Of a DNA stretch of 42,635 nucleotides, positions 17,746 to 26,582 are shown piece by piece (positions within the stretch are counted from its first letter, which is position 1; the number at the start of each line of letters is the position of its first letter). Origin of the DNA: Bauldia sp. (GTDB taxonomy: Bacteria > Pseudomonadota > Alphaproteobacteria > Rhizobiales > Kaistiaceae); assembly GCA_022841545.1 (NCBI GenBank), contig JALHRF010000019.1, positions 1 through 42,635 of the forward strand, in the 5' to 3' direction. Made by a program: the position numbers and the translations under genes. The notes beneath the pieces were generated by a model. It saw nothing but the letters and a program-made list of their open reading frames with translations, did no database searches and was not told where the DNA came from.

Positions 17746-19032
17746 ATGAATTCAGGTAACGCCGATCCGAGGGTGACGACCCTGATGCTTGCCGTCACCG
17801 GCATCGAGGCGCTCGTGCTCTTTGGCGCCGGCGTCGGGCTTGTGGTCCAGCCAGCCGTCATAGGCGCGATCTGGCCGTGGCCGCTCACGCCTTTCAACGC
17901 CGCCTTCCTCGGCGCCGTCTATTCGGCGTCCCTCGTCAGCGCCGCCGCCCTAACCGTCGTTGGCCGCTGGTCGCCTGCCCGGATCGTCGTCCCCATGATC
18001 CTGGTCTTCACGACGATCGTGCTCGTCGTGTCCCTGGCCCATCCCGGGCGCTTCGATGCGGGGTGGGCCACTTGGCTCTGGTTCTTCCTCTACCTCGCAC
18101 TCCCGATCAATGCGGCCGGGCATGTCTGGCTCTACCGCGGCTTGCCGCCGGCCGATCCGGAGCCGCCGACTCCCGGCTTTCGAGGCGTTCTCCTGATCGC
18201 AACGGCGATTTTCGGCCTCTACGGATTGGCGCTGCTGATCGCTCCCGAGGCGGTCGGAAGTCTCTGGCCCTGGCCCATCGACGCCTTCCACGGCCGCCTC
18301 TATAGCGTTACGTTCCTGACGCCAGCGATCGGCCTCTACCTTCTCAGCCGCGCGGCGTCCTGGGCGGAACTGTGGACCATGGGCCTGACGCTCCTCGCCC
18401 TCGGCCTGCTTGCGGTCTTCGGACTCGCCGTCACCGATGTTCGCACCGATCGCATCGATTGGGCCGGTCCGAGCACGTGGAGCTATGTCGTCCCCTTCGG
18501 CCTCGTGGCTGCTCTGGGCTTCGGGCTTTGCCGTGCCGCGCAACAACACCGAAAGCGTCCTTCTGGCCCTCTCGCCGCCGACGGCCTTTACATCGCGCCG
18601 CGCTGGCTGGCGCTGGTCTTCGGCATCGCCTTCGTCACAGCGGGTCTTGCAGGCCTTCTGCCCGTCTTCACGCACCCGATGCCTGCCGATGCACCCCACC
18701 TCCACGTCGATGCAGCCTATGGCCTGCTGATCGGACTCTACCCGGTCAATCTCGTCCACTCCCTGTTCCACCTCGCGGTCGGGCTCTTGGGCATCGCGGC
18801 CTTCGTGCGCCCGTCGTTCGCGCTGAGCTATGTTCGAGCCTTCGCCGTCGTGCTCGCCGCGTTGACCGTCATGGGCCTGATCCCGGGCCTCGATACGGCT
18901 TTCGGCGTCGCCCCACTGTTCAGCCACGACGTGTGGCTCCATGGCATCGAAGCGCTCGCGGCGGCCTATGTCGGCTGGATCATGACGGCGCCACCCCGAT
19001 CCGTCGATAGCGGCAGGGCCCGTCCGGCCTAA
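17746..19032 (+). CDS. Polytopic membrane protein with internal duplication and C-terminal DUF4383-like domain
   Basis: A 428-residue protein with about twelve predicted membrane helices. Residues about 10-130 and 148-265 are related halves: each carries WPWP (43-46 and 174-177) after a helix, then a helix beginning near AVYSASLVSA or LYSVTFLTPA. The last third (285-412) resembles DUF4383, with PVNLVHSLFHLAVGLLGIAA and HDVWLHGIEALAAAYVGW. GGGGGG lies five bases before the ATG. No function is known for the family. The gene overlaps the convergent ATPase gene by four bases at the stop codons. Confidence 0.7.
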   Translation: MNSGNADPRVTTLMLAVTGIEALVLFGAGVGLVVQPAVIGAIWPWPLTPFNAAFLGAVYSASLVSAAALTVVGRWSPARIVVPMILVFTTIVLVVSLAHPGRFDAGWATWLWFFLYLALPINAAGHVWLYRGLPPADPEPPTPGFRGVLLIATAIFGLYGLALLIAPEAVGSLWPWPIDAFHGRLYSVTFLTPAIGLYLLSRAASWAELWTMGLTLLALGLLAVFGLAVTDVRTDRIDWAGPSTWSYVVPFGLVAALGFGLCRAAQQHRKRPSGPLAADGLYIAPRWLALVFGIAFVTAGLAGLLPVFTHPMPADAPHLHVDAAYGLLIGLYPVNLVHSLFHLAVGLLGIAAFVRPSFALSYVRAFAVVLAALTVMGLIPGLDTAFGVAPLFSHDVWLHGIEALAAAYVGWIMTAPPRSVDSGRARPA

Positions 19033-19805
19033 GGATCGGGGCCTTCGATACCGGTCGCAACGAAACCAGCCGGGTCGAGCACGAAGGCGCGCATCAAGCG
19101 AAAGTGCTCCGTGTCCTCGAGGTCCACCGGCTCGAGTCCCGCACGGTCAAGTCGCAGCAGGCGCGCGCCGGGATAGGCCATAAGGACGGGCGAATGGGTG
19201 GCCATGATCACTTGGATGATCCCGGACTGGTCCATCCGGCGGAGGAGCCGCAGGAACTCAACCTGTCGCGATGGCGACAACGCCGATTCCGGCTCGTCGA
19301 AGATGAACAGACCCTGTCGGCGGCAGCGTTCCTCGAAGAACCGGAGAAAGCCCTCGCCGTGAGAATGCGACAGGTAGTCCGGCGGCGGTCCGCCGAACGG
19401 CTCCCGCGCAGCATCATCGAGATAGCGCGCCACGGTGAAGAAGCTTTCGGCGCGAAAGAACCAACCGTTGGTCAGTTTCGGCAGCCACGCGGCCCGGAGC
19501 GCAGCCGAAAGGGCACCGCCATCGGCGGCCAGGGCGCGGTCATGGTCCGTGGGCCTGTAGCCTTTGCCACCTCCGGCGCGGTCGTAGCCCGCAAGCGCGG
19601 CAATGGCCTCAAGCAGCGTCGACTTTCCCGTGCCATTCTCGCCGACGATGATCGTGATCGCACGATCGAAGGCGAGGTCGAAGCCGTCCAGGAACGGCAG
19701 GGAGAAGGGATAGGCGCGCCCCTCCGGCAATCTTGCCGGATCGAGCCAGAGCCTGCGCAGATACGGCGCCTTGAGGTTGATCGGCGCCTTTCGCCGTGAT
19801 GCCAT
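19029..19805 (-). CDS. ABC-like predicted ATPase (COG3910 type)
   Basis: A 258-residue soluble ATPase with the ABC ATPase fold of the stand-alone predicted-ATPase kind. Visible are Walker A GENGTGKS (55-62), a signature-like stretch YLSHSHGEGF (144-153), Walker B LFIFDEPESALS (166-177) and the switch histidine in MATHSPVLM (His204). There is no membrane domain and no transporter partner nearby, so it is not an ordinary transporter subunit. Proteins of this type are of unknown function. The ATG at 19805 was chosen over a frame 29 codons longer; the ribosome-binding site is weak. It ends over the stop codon of the convergent gene. Confidence 0.75.
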   Translation of the reverse strand: MASRRKAPINLKAPYLRRLWLDPARLPEGRAYPFSLPFLDGFDLAFDRAITIIVGENGTGKSTLLEAIAALAGYDRAGGGKGYRPTDHDRALAADGGALSAALRAAWLPKLTNGWFFRAESFFTVARYLDDAAREPFGGPPPDYLSHSHGEGFLRFFEERCRRQGLFIFDEPESALSPSRQVEFLRLLRRMDQSGIIQVIMATHSPVLMAYPGARLLRLDRAGLEPVDLEDTEHFRLMRAFVLDPAGFVATGIEGPDP

Positions 19806-20002
19806 CGCTGCCACGAGCCTAACCCGAGGGACGATGTCAACCGCCTCGCGAGAGGTGCGCCCGACGCTGGCCGAACATATGGCACCTCCCATCTTCGTCC
19901 TGAGGCGATCCGTTGAACGCGGCCTGCGTCCCCGCTATGGCTTTGCTGGCAGGGGGATGGCGAGCGTCTCCGACGCTTGCTGCCGAGGAAGGGGTCGAAC
20001 CC

Positions 20003-20797
20003 ATGGATCTGATGTACTGGATCGCCGCCTCGCCCATATGGCTCGCGGTTCTGGTAATCGTGATCGTCCCCACGGCCATCACCATGTGCGGGCCGATCGT
20101 GGTCCGGCGACTCGTCAGCATGGAACGAATCGTCGGCAACAACGAGGTCGCAGGATTCAAGTTCGCCACGCTCGGTGTCATCTACGCCGTCCTCCTCGGG
20201 CTGGTGGTGATCTCGGTCTGGGAGAAATACGCCGAAGCCGACAGTGCAGTGACCCAGGAGTCAGGGGCGCTGGCATCGTTGTACCGGCTGGCCGGTGGGC
20301 TCGCCACGGACGATCAACAGAAGCTTCGCGCCAGTCTCACCGGATATGCCGAATCGGTCGCCGCAGACGACTGGCCCGCGATGGCCGAAGGCCGGGAAAG
20401 CGGAGAGACGCGAAATGCGCTCGGCTCGGTCTACGCGGTGATCCTTGGCATCCAGGTCGCAACCCCGCGCGACGCCGTGCTTCTCGACGCGTTGCTGACG
20501 CAGGCCGATCTCGTGACCGACGCGCGGCGCGAGCGGGTTTCGCTGGCCGAGGGCGTCGTCCCGTCGGCGATCTGGCTTGTCCTCTTCCTCGGCGCCGCGC
20601 TGACGCTGGGCTTCACGTTCTTCTTCGGCGTGGAGAATCTCCGGGCACAGGTGGTGATGGCCGGCATTCTTGCGCTGGTGATCTTCCTGGCGCTGTTCGT
20701 CGCCGTCTCGATCAGCCATCCCTTCACTGGACCGCTCAGCGTGCGGCCGGAGGCGATCGTCCTCCTGGCCGACGATCTCGACCCCGCTCCGGAGTAG
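20003..20797 (+). CDS. DUF4239 membrane protein
   Basis: A 264-residue protein with a membrane helix at residues 10-30, the family-typical GFKFATLGVIYAVLLGLVVI segment at 51-70, a soluble helical middle (about 75-190), and two C-terminal helices (ALTLGFTFFFGV and AGILALVIFLALFVAVSIS). This layout and the VWEKYAEADSAVTQESGALA segment match DUF4239, whose function is unknown. The ATG at 20003 is preceded by GAGGAAGGGG; an upstream TTG at 19913 would add 30 residues. It starts close to the divergent ATPase gene and converges on hflX. Confidence 0.75.
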   Translation: MDLMYWIAASPIWLAVLVIVIVPTAITMCGPIVVRRLVSMERIVGNNEVAGFKFATLGVIYAVLLGLVVISVWEKYAEADSAVTQESGALASLYRLAGGLATDDQQKLRASLTGYAESVAADDWPAMAEGRESGETRNALGSVYAVILGIQVATPRDAVLLDALLTQADLVTDARRERVSLAEGVVPSAIWLVLFLGAALTLGFTFFFGVENLRAQVVMAGILALVIFLALFVAVSISHPFTGPLSVRPEAIVLLADDLDPAPE

Positions 20798-20867
20798 GCT
20801 TCGCGACGTCGGCAAGACGCTGGCAGGAGGCATCGGCCCCTTGTGGTGACGCGCAAGACGATCAGCC

Positions 20868-22265
20868 CTATGCCCCCGGATCGACCCGCTTCTCAGGTGT
20901 ATCCGGCGTCGCCTTTGGAAAGACCAACCGGAACCGGTCCGCGACGTCCTCGGGCACTCTGACCCAAGCCACGACCGAACCGTCGTCGCGATCCTCCCGC
21001 TTCAGGACCTCGCCGAAGTCGTAGAGCTTGTGCAGGTCCGCGAGCAGTTCCCCGGACAGATCTATGCGGAAAACGGGCTGCCCTGCGGAGATCCGCTGCT
21101 CGATGGCCTGCAGCAGTTCGGGAAGGCCCTCCCCCGTCAGCGCCGCCACGGAGACCACTAGCGGACTTCCGCCGCTCTTGCCATTGGCGCGGGGCGGAAT
21201 GATGCGCGGCGGTCGTTCGTCCGGTGGCAGCAGGTCGATCTTGTTCCAGACCTCGATCACCCTGCCCGGCGACTCGATGTCGATGTCGAGTTCGGAGAGC
21301 ACCGCAGCCACATCCTTGGACTGCGCCTCGGTATCCGGGTGCGCGATGTCGCGGACGTGGAGGATCAGGTCCGCCTCGGCCACTTCTTCCAGCGTCGCGC
21401 GGAAAGCCGCAACGAGCGTCGTGGGGAGATCGGACACAAAGCCGACGGTGTCGGAGAGGATGACGCCCGTACCATTCGGCAGTTCCACCCGGCGCAGCGT
21501 CGGATCGAGAGTGGCGAACAGCCGGTTGTCGGCGAAAACCCCGGAGCGCGTCAGCGCGTTGAACAGCGTCGACTTGCCGGCGTTGGTATAGCCGACGAGC
21601 GCGACAACCGCATGGCCGGAGCGTTTGCGACTTCGCCGCTGCAGTCGCCGGCGCGTAACGACCGTCTGGAGTTCCTTCTTGATCTTGTCGATCCGCTCCG
21701 ACAAGGCCCGCCGGTCGGCCTCGATCTGCGTCTCGCCAGGACCACCGAGGAAACCGAAGCCGCCGCGCTGCCGCTCGAGATGGGTCCAGCTTCGGACGAG
21801 CCGGCTCTTCTGGTAGGTCAGGTGAGCCAACTCGACCTGCAGGCGGCCTTCCCTGGTCTGGGCGCGTTCGCCGAAAATCTCAAGGATCAGGCCGGTCCGA
21901 TCGATGACCTTCGCCTTCCACGCCTTCTCGAGATTGCGCTGCTGGACGGGGGTCAGGGTATGGTCGACGATGACCAGCCCCGCCTTCTCCTCCGCGGCGA
22001 GGGCCGCGATCTCCTCGACCTTGCCGCTGCCGAAGAGGGTTGCCGGCCGGTAATCGCCCAGCGGCACGGCGATAGTGTCTACGACATCGAGGTCGATCGC
22101 GCGCGCGAGGCCCGCGGCCTCCTCGACCCGGGCGGCCGAGTCCCGGTCAGCCCCCTCCACGAGTCTCCGGCCACGCAATACAGGCACGAGGACAAGCGCC
22201 CGTCCCGGTGGTGCGGACGTCTCGTTTTCGGCTCGCGAAAGCGGCAGGTCTTCCAAGTCTGTCAA
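20868..22265 (-). CDS. hflX: GTPase HflX
   Basis: A 465-residue ribosome-associated GTPase that rescues stalled or stressed 50S/70S particles. The N-terminal HflX domain shows [13 protein letters not shown] and [19 protein letters not shown] glycine-rich element [19 protein letters not shown] (168-186) follows. The G domain has GYTNAGKS (225-232), [20 protein letters not shown] (from 272) and NKIDLL. The start is a TTG whose last two bases lie in the hfq stop codon (TTGA overlap), so translation is likely coupled to hfq. The hfq-hflX pair is conserved across proteobacteria. Confidence 0.95.
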   Translation of the reverse strand: MTDLEDLPLSRAENETSAPPGRALVLVPVLRGRRLVEGADRDSAARVEEAAGLARAIDLDVVDTIAVPLGDYRPATLFGSGKVEEIAALAAEEKAGLVIVDHTLTPVQQRNLEKAWKAKVIDRTGLILEIFGERAQTREGRLQVELAHLTYQKSRLVRSWTHLERQRGGFGFLGGPGETQIEADRRALSERIDKIKKELQTVVTRRRLQRRSRKRSGHAVVALVGYTNAGKSTLFNALTRSGVFADNRLFATLDPTLRRVELPNGTGVILSDTVGFVSDLPTTLVAAFRATLEEVAEADLILHVRDIAHPDTEAQSKDVAAVLSELDIDIESPGRVIEVWNKIDLLPPDERPPRIIPPRANGKSGGSPLVVSVAALTGEGLPELLQAIEQRISAGQPVFRIDLSGELLADLHKLYDFGEVLKREDRDDGSVVAWVRVPEDVADRFRLVFPKATPDTPEKRVDPGA

Positions 22266-22519
22266 TCGGCCTCCCGGCCGGCGCCTTCTTCCTGCGGCTC
22301 GAACAGCTGCAGCGGTGTACCCGGCATGATGGTGGATATGGCGTGCTTGTAGACAAGTTGCGAGTGCCCATCTCGCCGCAGCAAAACGCAGAAGTTATCG
22401 AACCAGGTCACGATCCCTTGGAGCTTTACGCCATTCACCAGGAAGATCGTCAGCGGGGTCTTGTTCTTGCGAACGTGATTCAGGAAGGTGTCTTGCAGAT
22501 TTTGTGCGCGGTCCGCCAT
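22262..22519 (-). CDS. hfq: RNA chaperone Hfq
   Basis: Hfq (85 residues) forms a ring that joins small RNAs to their target mRNAs. The start [20 protein letters not shown] and the Sm1 motif [20 protein letters not shown] are typical, as are the Sm2 motif residues YKHAISTI (residues 58-65). The ATG at 22519 is the normal family start; the open frame extends 23 codons upstream without similarity. The 97-base gap to dat contains a small perfect hairpin at 22569-22583 (CCGGTC/GACCGG). hfq overlaps hflX by four bases. Confidence 0.97.
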   Translation of the reverse strand: MADRAQNLQDTFLNHVRKNKTPLTIFLVNGVKLQGIVTWFDNFCVLLRRDGHSQLVYKHAISTIMPGTPLQLFEPQEEGAGREAD

Positions 22520-22616
22520 TTTGTCCGTCTCATTCTTTTTGGCTCTGCGGTAACGCCAGCCGCCCTCGCCGGTCGGCGACCGGTCCATGTCAGTTTGCCG
22601 AGTATTGTCTTGCTCG

Positions 22617-23540
22617 TCATCCTTGATTTTTTGAACCTTCGGTCACCTCCAAATGCCCCTCGGTCCGATGCATGGACCATGCCGGGGCGATCTCGGCATG
22701 TCGATGGAATGCGTCTCGCAGGCGCCTTGCGACCGGCCCGGGGCTGCCCGAACCTATGGTTTTGCCGTCGATGCTGACCACCGGCAGGACGATTGTCGAT
22801 GCGGCGCTGATGAACGCCTCTTTCGCCCGCAGGGCTTCTGCTACCGTGAAAGGCCGCTCTTCGGCGGTCAGATTCTCCGCTCCGAGCATGTCCATGAGCA
22901 CGGACCGGGTGATCCCCGGGAGGATTCCGTTGTCGGTCTGTCGGGTCACCAGTCGGCCATCGCCGGTGACGATCCAGGCATTGGTGGAGGCCCCTTCCGT
23001 CACCTTGCCATCCCGATCCACGAACCAGGCCTCGAAGGCTCCGGCGGCACGCGCTGTCTGCTTGGCGATCACATTCGGGAGGAGCCCCACCGTCTTGATG
23101 TCGACCCGCCCCCAACGGTTGTCGGGAACAGTGATGACTGCAATCCCCTCGTCGGCCCGTTTCGCACCCAGGGTCATATCGATCGAGCGTGCCGTGCCGA
23201 CGATTCCGGGCTTCACGGGCGTCAGCGGGAAGGCGTGATTGCGCGGCGCGACACCGCGGCTCACCTGAAGATAGACGATTCCGTTCTGAACCCGGTTGCG
23301 ATGGACCAGTTCCCGAAGGATCACCCCGATCGCCACCCGGTCCATCGGCGGCTCGATATGGATCGCCTTGAGCGATCGTTCGAGCCGCGCCATGTGCCGG
23401 GCCTCGTCGATGAGCCGTCCTCCCCTGACCTCGCAGACTTCATAGACGCCATCACCGAGCTGGAAGGCGCGGTCTTCGACGTTTATCGCCGCCTTCCGGA
23501 GCGGAACGTAGCGACCATTGACATAAGCGATGCGGGACAT
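22617..23540 (-). CDS. dat: D-amino-acid aminotransferase (class IV, PLP-dependent)
   Basis: A 307-residue fold-type IV aminotransferase. The start [20 protein letters not shown] and [19 protein letters not shown] are typical of D-alanine aminotransferases. The PLP lysine is Lys149 in [16 protein letters not shown], and the [14 protein letters not shown] and [14 protein letters not shown] segments bind the cofactor. It should provide D-glutamate or D-alanine for the cell wall; a branched-chain aminotransferase activity cannot be ruled out. The ATG lies two bases after the trkH stop, and there is no separate strong ribosome-binding site. A dat gene in the ntrX-trk-hfq region is common in this class. 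Confidence 0.87.
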   Translation of the reverse strand: MSRIAYVNGRYVPLRKAAINVEDRAFQLGDGVYEVCEVRGGRLIDEARHMARLERSLKAIHIEPPMDRVAIGVILRELVHRNRVQNGIVYLQVSRGVAPRNHAFPLTPVKPGIVGTARSIDMTLGAKRADEGIAVITVPDNRWGRVDIKTVGLLPNVIAKQTARAAGAFEAWFVDRDGKVTEGASTNAWIVTGDGRLVTRQTDNGILPGITRSVLMDMLGAENLTAEERPFTVAEALRAKEAFISAASTIVLPVVSIDGKTIGSGSPGPVARRLRDAFHRHAEIAPAWSMHRTEGHLEVTEGSKNQG

Positions 23541-23542
23541 GC

Positions 23543-24997
23543 TCAGGAGCGCCAATATGCGAGGTTGAAGGCAGCGAAGACGACGAGGACTTCCAGGCGA
23601 CCGAGTACCATTACGGCGATGAAGACCAGCTTGGCAAAACCGTCGAAGTCGGAATAGGGCGTCCAGTTCGCTTCGTCGGCCCATCCCGCACCATAGAGCG
23701 GTCCGATATTCGAGAACCCGGCTATCGCTGCGGAAACCGCCGCGCCAAAGTCCGGTAGCGACATCGAAAGCAGGATCACGGCCGCCAGGATCACCAGCAG
23801 GCTGACGAACAAATTGCTGAAGATCGCCTTCATCATGTTGAAGTCGTAGCGAATGCTCCCAAAATGGGAGTCACGGACGCTGTGCGGGTAGATGAGGCTC
23901 CGCAACTCCTGGCCCGACAGGGTCAGCAGCGCGCCGATTCGGTAGAACTTGAGCCCTCCTGCCGTGGAGAGTCCGGAAGCGCCGATCAGGGCCAGAAAAA
24001 GCGCCAGCGTTATGGGAAGCGCGGATATTGCCGCCGGATGTGATTCGAAGCCGGTTGTGCTCACCAGCGAAATCCCCGTGAGGAATCCGCCACTGATCCA
24101 GTGGGGGGTGCTGTCGCCCGCCGCGCTGAGCGGATCTGCAAACAAGGCGACGTAGAGGAGCGACACCAGGACCGCGATCCCGATGACCCAGTAGCTTTCG
24201 CGATGCTCGCGGACGAATTGCCACCGTCCCTGGACGACCATCCGGTGCCAGACGACGCTGGTCGCGCCAATCAACATGAACACAGCTACGACGCTGTTTG
24301 CGAAGGGGTTGTCATAGTCCGCGAATGTCCCGTCTATCGGCATGAACCCTCCGGTCGAGACCGTCGAAAGCGCGATGCAGATCGCCTCGAATGGGGGGAT
24401 TCCGGACGCGAAGAGCAGGATGACACACACGATGGTGACGGCGGAGTAGGCGATCAGGATCTTGCCGACGCTCGCGAGCAGACGCCCGGAGCGATCCTCG
24501 ACGCCGGAAACCAGCGCGACCTGGCTTCGCGACAGACCACCGAGACCGGATGCCGCAAGCACAGTGACGATGGTCACGAGGGTCACAAAACCGCCGAGCC
24601 ACTGAAGTTCCGCTCGGAAGAAAATGCCAGCGAACCCGACGGAGCCGACACGCTCCAGTGCCGTGGCCCCAGTCGTGGTGAACCCGGAGACGCTTTCGAA
24701 CAAGGCGGTAAGGTAGTCGGTGCCGCCCGCCCTCATCAAAGGCAGCGCTGCGATCACGGGCGTGCCGACCCAGACCGCGAGAACAAGCATGTAGCTGCCG
24801 ACGCGGCTGATGGTGCGGGTTCGGCCCCGAAGCGCAAATATCACCGTGGCGGTAAAGAACCCGAGAAGGGTGGCGGTCAAGACAAAGGCGTTGCCAGCAG
24901 GCACCTCACCCGCTGCGAAGGCGACCGCGGCGGGCAGGAGCATCGCCAGCGCAAACCCCAAGAGCGCCTGCGAGAGCAGGTAAAAGACCCCGACCAT
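23543..24997 (-). CDS. trkH: Trk-type potassium uptake protein, channel subunit
   Basis: A 484-residue inner-membrane potassium transporter. The four pore loops of the SKT superfamily are visible: SGFTTTGATAL, STVSTGGFMP, SLVSTTGFES and GFSNIGPLYG, each with its selectivity glycine. LSTAGGLKFYRIG and the terminal MVLGRLEVLVVFAAFN are also typical of TrkH. It works with the NAD(H)- and nucleotide-binding regulator TrkA, encoded 12 bases upstream in the same operon. The ATG at 24997 follows the purine stretch AGCGGG. Confidence 0.94.
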   Translation of the reverse strand: MVGVFYLLSQALLGFALAMLLPAAVAFAAGEVPAGNAFVLTATLLGFFTATVIFALRGRTRTISRVGSYMLVLAVWVGTPVIAALPLMRAGGTDYLTALFESVSGFTTTGATALERVGSVGFAGIFFRAELQWLGGFVTLVTIVTVLAASGLGGLSRSQVALVSGVEDRSGRLLASVGKILIAYSAVTIVCVILLFASGIPPFEAICIALSTVSTGGFMPIDGTFADYDNPFANSVVAVFMLIGATSVVWHRMVVQGRWQFVREHRESYWVIGIAVLVSLLYVALFADPLSAAGDSTPHWISGGFLTGISLVSTTGFESHPAAISALPITLALFLALIGASGLSTAGGLKFYRIGALLTLSGQELRSLIYPHSVRDSHFGSIRYDFNMMKAIFSNLFVSLLVILAAVILLSMSLPDFGAAVSAAIAGFSNIGPLYGAGWADEANWTPYSDFDGFAKLVFIAVMVLGRLEVLVVFAAFNLAYWRS

Positions 24998-25009
24998 CCC
25001 GCTATTCTA

Positions 25010-26386
25010 TCAAAAGAATTCGAGACTCACCCGGAACATCTGCTCGACCTGTCGAACGCGATCGGCGGTCACAAAGATGATGACGCGGTCCTTGGGGAGG
25101 ATGAGGGTGGATCCGTCCGGGATCAGGACCTGATCGCCGCGGTAGATCGCGCCAATGCGAATCCCGTCGGGAAGATCGAGATCGCGCAGCGGCTTCCCCA
25201 CAAGCGGCGAAGTCTCGAGCGCCTCGCCTTCAATGACTTCGGCAAGGCCGTTTTCAATGGTATGAACGCCCCGAATTCGCCCCCGCCGGACGTGCTGGAG
25301 GATTTTCGAGATTGTTACTCCTCGCGGGTTGACGGTTGCGTCGATGCCAAGCGTCCCCGCCAGCGCCGGATAGGAGCGGTTGTTGAGGAGCGCCATGTTC
25401 GAGCGGCAGCCCAAGCGCTTCGCCATGACACAGGTGAGGATGTTCACCTGGTCATCGTTGGTGAGGGCAACGAGGGCGTCGGCGTCCTGGATGTCCGCCT
25501 CGCGAAGGATTTCCTGATCGAGTGAGCTGCCATGGAGGACGACGGTTCGCCGGAGCTGGTCGGCGATGCTCATCGCCCGCTCCCGCGAAACCTCGATGAT
25601 CTTGATCTTGGCGCGGCTTCCCCGGGCCTCGAGTGAGCGGGCCACGTAGAGCCCGATATTGCCGCCCCCGGCGATGACCACCCGGTGCGCTTCCGGTTCC
25701 TCATGGCCGAAGATGCCCAGAGTGCGGCGAACCTGGCTCGACTCGCAGACGACATAGACGCGATCGCCGACCAGCATTGCATCGGAGGAGCGGGGGACAA
25801 ACAGGCGCCCGTCGCGGAAGATGCCGACGACGACGGCCTTGAGGTCGGGGAAGAGTTCGGTGAGCTGGGTCAATGGGGTATCGACGACCGGACAGTTGTC
25901 CTCAGCATCGATGCCGATCACCACCACCTCACCGTTCGCAAAGCGTACGAAATCGGATGCGCCCGGCGCGGCGAGACGCCGCAGCACCATTTCGCCCACC
26001 TCCACCTCGGGGGAGATGATCACATCGATCGGCAGGTGTTCGGACGAGAACAGGTCCGCCCGATGCGGCTGCAGATAAGCCTGCGAGCGAATGCGGGCGA
26101 TCTTCGTCGGTACGTTGAAGAGCGAATGCGCCACCTGGCAGGCAATCATGTTGACCTCGTCATACAAGGTCACGGCAATGATCATGTCCGCCTGGTCGAT
26201 TCCCGCCTGAACGAGCACGTCGGGGTGGGCGCCATGGCCGACCAGCCCACGGACATCGAGCGTGTCCCGGATCGCCTGAACGAGTACCGGCGACGTGTCG
26301 ATGACCGACACGTCGTTTTCCTCAGCGGCAAGCTGCTCCGCAATGCCGAAGCCAACCTGCCCGGCGCCACATATCACGACCCGCAT
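25010..26386 (-). CDS. trkA: Trk system potassium uptake regulator TrkA
   Basis: A 458-residue cytoplasmic regulator, the same length as E. coli TrkA. It has two RCK-type halves, each with a Rossmann motif (ICGAGQVGFGIAEQLA at the start, IAGGGNIGLYVARSLE in the middle) and each followed by a TrkA-C domain (IRIGAIYRGDQVLIPDGSTL in the second). It gates TrkH in response to nucleotide binding. The ATG at 26386 is preceded by GGGTGGGGG. Structured repeat copy B separates it from ntrX, so its transcription may be partly independent of ntrYX. Confidence 0.95.
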   Translation of the reverse strand: MRVVICGAGQVGFGIAEQLAAEENDVSVIDTSPVLVQAIRDTLDVRGLVGHGAHPDVLVQAGIDQADMIIAVTLYDEVNMIACQVAHSLFNVPTKIARIRSQAYLQPHRADLFSSEHLPIDVIISPEVEVGEMVLRRLAAPGASDFVRFANGEVVVIGIDAEDNCPVVDTPLTQLTELFPDLKAVVVGIFRDGRLFVPRSSDAMLVGDRVYVVCESSQVRRTLGIFGHEEPEAHRVVIAGGGNIGLYVARSLEARGSRAKIKIIEVSRERAMSIADQLRRTVVLHGSSLDQEILREADIQDADALVALTNDDQVNILTCVMAKRLGCRSNMALLNNRSYPALAGTLGIDATVNPRGVTISKILQHVRRGRIRGVHTIENGLAEVIEGEALETSPLVGKPLRDLDLPDGIRIGAIYRGDQVLIPDGSTLILPKDRVIIFVTADRVRQVEQMFRVSLEFF

Positions 26387-26416
26387 CGCACCCCCACCCG
26401 CCGGACTGCCAGGCCA

Positions 26417-26582
26417 CCAGTGGTCCGACCCCGCCATTCGCCACGGCGGCCAACAAGGCCTAGAGCGAATCTCAGAACTAGAAGGACCACCGGCAAGCTA
26501 TTGTTTCTAGTGGCGCTTTTCAGTCTGACTTGAGAACGAGCCTGCATCAGGCGGGTCTCAAATGTCAAATTCGATCCACTAG
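26417..26582 (-). repeat. Structured intergenic repeat, copy B
   Basis: About 166 bp, homologous to copy A at 5779-5947 but in the opposite orientation. The same two modules are present. GTGGTCC (26420-26426) pairs with GGACCAC (26484-26490), enclosing ATTCGC (26436-26441) and GCGAAT (26465-26470). TCTGACTTGAGA (26524-26535) pairs with TCTCAAATGTCAAA (26556-26569) around GCCTG/CAGGC. The arm spacings (9 and 13 bases) are the mirror image of copy A. The end nearest ntrX carries CACTAG and provides the ntrX stop codon. Confidence 0.85.
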
